In this document: positions 13,932-15,518 of the stretch, piece after piece
Layout of the letters: each line of letters opens with the position of its first letter
How positions within the stretch are numbered: position 1 is the stretch's first letter
Assembly (NCBI GenBank): GCA_018715065.1
Contig: DVMJ01000068.1
Coordinates: 1-15,518, forward strand
DNA: 15,518 nt
Reading direction: 5' to 3'
DNA from: Fimiplasma intestinipullorum
Lineage (GTDB): Bacteria; Bacillota_I; Bacilli_A; Erysipelotrichales; Coprobacillaceae
Made by a program: the position numbers and the translations under genes
Notes under the pieces: generated by a model
What the model saw: only the letters and a program-made list of their open reading frames with translations
The model's database searches: none
What the model was told of the DNA's origin: nothing

Positions 13932-15176
13932 ATGGCAGCCAATCAAACTTATTTAGCGCAACATTGGATCAGCGATAGTCGGGATTGTCCAAATGACAAT
14001 GTTGCTGTCGTTGGCATTTCTGGTGGCGGCAAATCCTTATCCGTGGAGTACCCTACCATGCTTCACAATACGGATGCCAGCATTATTGCCAATTTTGGTA
14101 AGAGCCGCGAGGCCTATCGGATGGCCGCTTTTTATAAGCGCCAGGGCTTTCAAGTTTACATGATCAATCTGGACGAACCAAGTCTTGGAGATGTCTTTTA
14201 TGATCCGCTAAAGGATATTGCCAGTCAAGATGATATCACGGCCCTCAGTCATAAGATTGTCTATTCCTGTCTGCAAAATTCCAGGGATGACTATTGGGCC
14301 TTAAAATCTCTGCCTTTATCTGATTGTTTGATTGATGCCGCTTTGCAGGTTTATCAACATCCTAATATGTGTGATGTTCTGGATTTCTTTGACCAGTTAA
14401 CGGCCTCTGACTATGGAACGGGCGTCAGTGCAGAGCTAAGAGAGATCTTTGAAATCTTGAAGGAGAATGATCCGGAAAGTGCGGCCTGGCGTAGGTTCAA
14501 TGCTTTCGATAAATTGAATACACGCTCTGAAAGGACCGGTGCCTGTATTATCGATACGTTGGATGCTGCCTATAATACGGTCTTCCCTGAGACTGTTCGT
14601 AAAGCCATCCAAACGCTGCCATCCTTTGATTTCAGACAGTTAGGAAGGGAAAAAACAGCGCTGTTTATTATCTGCTCACCGGTCAAATCATCCTTAAATC
14701 ATTATGCCAATTTGATCTACGATCATGGGATTGAAGTCCTGATGGAGTATGCGCAGACTTTTGAAGACGGGAAACTGCCCGTCAAGGTCAAGTTATTCTT
14801 TGATGATTTTGGCTGTACCGCACCGATTCAGTCTTTTCCGGAATATATGAGCATCTTTCGCAGTGCAGGATTGAGCGTGATGCTGTTGATCCAGTCTGAA
14901 AGCATGCTGCAAAGCATTTATGGGATGGATAAAGCTACCCTGATCTTAAATAACTGTGCGCGCTATGTTTATTTCCCGGGTGGGATGGATCGCGTGACCT
15001 GCAAGAGTGTTTCTGAGCGTATGAATATGCCTCTTGAGGAAGTCATGTATGCACCGGTCGGTCATGTCTTTATCATGCAGTCCGGTCATCAGCCGATCAT
15101 CAGTCCCAGATACGAGATCTTTAAGGATCCAAGTTTCAGGTTGCTGATGGCCAAGAACACAGAAAGGAGCGAATAA
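13932..15176 (+). CDS. VirD4/TraG-like conjugative-transfer family ATPase without a membrane domain
   Basis: 414 residues from ATG 13932, with AAGGAG (13917-13922) at 9 nt; the open frame extends back to 13788 but only as overlap with the protease gene. Walker A is GISGGGKS (28-35). It is followed by a TraG/VirD4-style layout: SIIANFGKSREA where coupling proteins have 'DPKGE', then GFQVYMINLDEPSLGDVFYDPL resembling 'L...NL..P..S..YNPL'. Walker B is LFFDDFG (288-294), with Asp-Asp (291-292) in place of the usual Asp-Glu. The C-terminal part (FRSAGLSVMLLIQSESMLQSIYG, then LNNCARYVYFPGG) is typical of the family. There is no N-terminal transmembrane region and little of the all-alpha domain. Coupling proteins deliver DNA-relaxase complexes to type IV secretion channels; a soluble short form may act with a separate membrane protein or be repurposed. 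No relaxase is visible here. Confidence 0.75.
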   Translation: MAANQTYLAQHWISDSRDCPNDNVAVVGISGGGKSLSVEYPTMLHNTDASIIANFGKSREAYRMAAFYKRQGFQVYMINLDEPSLGDVFYDPLKDIASQDDITALSHKIVYSCLQNSRDDYWALKSLPLSDCLIDAALQVYQHPNMCDVLDFFDQLTASDYGTGVSAELREIFEILKENDPESAAWRRFNAFDKLNTRSERTGACIIDTLDAAYNTVFPETVRKAIQTLPSFDFRQLGREKTALFIICSPVKSSLNHYANLIYDHGIEVLMEYAQTFEDGKLPVKVKLFFDDFGCTAPIQSFPEYMSIFRSAGLSVMLLIQSESMLQSIYGMDKATLILNNCARYVYFPGGMDRVTCKSVSERMNMPLEEVMYAPVGHVFIMQSGHQPIISPRYEIFKDPSFRLLMAKNTERSE

Positions 15177-15226
15177 ACTTTTTTATCGGATTCCAGCAAG
15201 AAACCAGCGGTTATTTTGATTATCAT
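15175..15226 (+). promoter_or_regulatory. Shared promoter element, copy 3 of 3
   Basis: AAACTTTT (15175-15182) begins in the stop codon of the ATPase gene. Three bases later comes TCGGAT (15186-15191), then 29 nt to TATCAT (15221-15226). It has the same length and spacing as copy 2 and agrees at 36 of 52 positions. There is no recognisable TTGACA. The predicted start near 15233 gives a 17-nt leader with AGGGAGG (15236-15242) before ATG 15250. No hairpin terminator separates it from the ATPase gene, so read-through from upstream is also possible. Confidence 0.65.
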
Positions 15227-15249
15227 AGAAGTGTAAGGGAGGAATGAAC

Positions 15250-15498
15250 ATGCGAAAAACAATTACTATCGTTAAAGAAGAGAAAAAGTTAAACTTCTAT
15301 CTTAAGACAGATCGGGGACGCTTCTATCTTTTCACGCAGCCTTTTTCTAAAGGAGTTTATCAGTACTTCAGTGCAGGAAAATCCGAAAGAGAACTGCTGG
15401 CTTATAAAAAATGGAATAAGAATCCTCGTTTAGATAAGACGATCGAGAAAATTCCGCTCTATATTCACTATGTTTTGAAGGAGGAAAAATTGTTATGA
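15250..15498 (+). CDS. Small conserved-looking protein of unknown function
   Basis: 82 residues from ATG 15250, chosen because AGGGAGG lies 7 nt upstream; the ATG at 15244 is only 1 nt from it. The protein starts RKTITIVKEEKKLNFYLKTD and ends PLYIHYVLKEEKLL. Between them are TQPFSKGVYQYFSAGKS and KKWNKNPRLDKTIEKIP. From memory, small proteins with a 'SKGVY.YF' and 'KW..N.RLDKTI.K.P.YI.YV.KE' pattern recur in Firmicute mobile elements, without an assigned role. No signal peptide, membrane helix or cysteine is present. The strand-rich N-terminus and basic middle suggest a small nucleic-acid or adaptor protein, but this is a guess. Its stop overlaps the next start (ATGA), so the genes are translationally coupled. 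Confidence 0.7.
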   Translation: MRKTITIVKEEKKLNFYLKTDRGRFYLFTQPFSKGVYQYFSAGKSERELLAYKKWNKNPRLDKTIEKIPLYIHYVLKEEKLL

Positions 15499-15518
15499 AA
15501 GCGATGATTGAAACAGTA
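15495..15518 (+). CDS. Start of a downstream gene cut by the window edge
   Basis: ATG 15495 overlaps the TGA of the preceding gene in an ATGA arrangement and has AAGGAGGA (15478-15485) 9 nt upstream. Only MKAMIETV is visible, so no function can be assigned; it belongs to the same operon as the small protein. Confidence 0.6.

Noticed and set aside
1..15518. CRISPR array, tRNA/rRNA genes, insertion sequence ends or attachment sites
   Set aside because: No regularly spaced short repeats, cloverleaf-like segments, transposase frames or terminal inverted repeats were found by eye.

Overview
The window looks like accessory DNA from a low-to-moderate G+C Firmicute. Strong AGGAGG/AAGGAGG ribosome binding sites, ATG starts, U-tailed hairpin terminators, a SpoVG-family protein and WYL regulators all fit, and an Erysipelotrichia- or Clostridia-like host is my best guess. 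There are no tRNA or rRNA genes and nothing recognisable as core metabolism. The first ~1.26 kb is visibly more A+T-rich and partly decayed; the remainder is densely coding, almost all on the + strand.

Layout. (1) 1-1264: the tail of a probable RelE/ParE-type toxin, a frameshifted minus-strand remnant with its own terminator, a small DUF3592-like membrane protein whose second membrane helix is cut by an in-frame TGA, a strong terminator, then a decayed stretch carrying a promoter-like element. (2) 1265-10236: a two-gene operon of a SpoVG-like nucleic-acid-binding protein followed after 11 nt by a 2830-residue protein. I read the giant protein as an OST-HTH/LOTUS-like N-terminus, a ~300-residue internal duplication, a very long helical solenoid, a beta-sandwich, a STAND/AAA-like P-loop NTPase with a winged helix, a short beta-rich linker and a C-terminal HEPN-like domain with an intact RNxxxH motif. 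(3) 10303-12936: a separately transcribed 877-residue regulator with two WYL-WCX units in one chain. Its promoter lies inside the terminator of the giant gene. (4) 13165-15176: a Cys-rich zinc-ribbon-like protein, a ClpP-type serine protease with an apparent Ser-His-Asp triad, and a VirD4/TraG-like ATPase lacking a membrane domain, tightly packed or overlapping. (5) 15250-end: a small conserved-looking protein overlapping the start of a further gene that runs off the window.

How the parts may fit. The ClpP/VirD4-like cluster and the SpoVG-like gene resemble cargo of integrative conjugative elements. The giant NTPase-HEPN protein next to a WYL regulator has the look of an anti-phage (abortive infection) locus; this is inference from domain architecture. 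Three sites share AAACTTTTNNNTCGGAT placed exactly 29 nt upstream of a -10-like hexamer (1069, 13095, 15175). They lie ahead of the SpoVG/giant operon, the zinc-ribbon/ClpP/ATPase cluster and the last operon, so an unseen activator may control these units together. The WYL gene alone has a standard sigma-70-type promoter.
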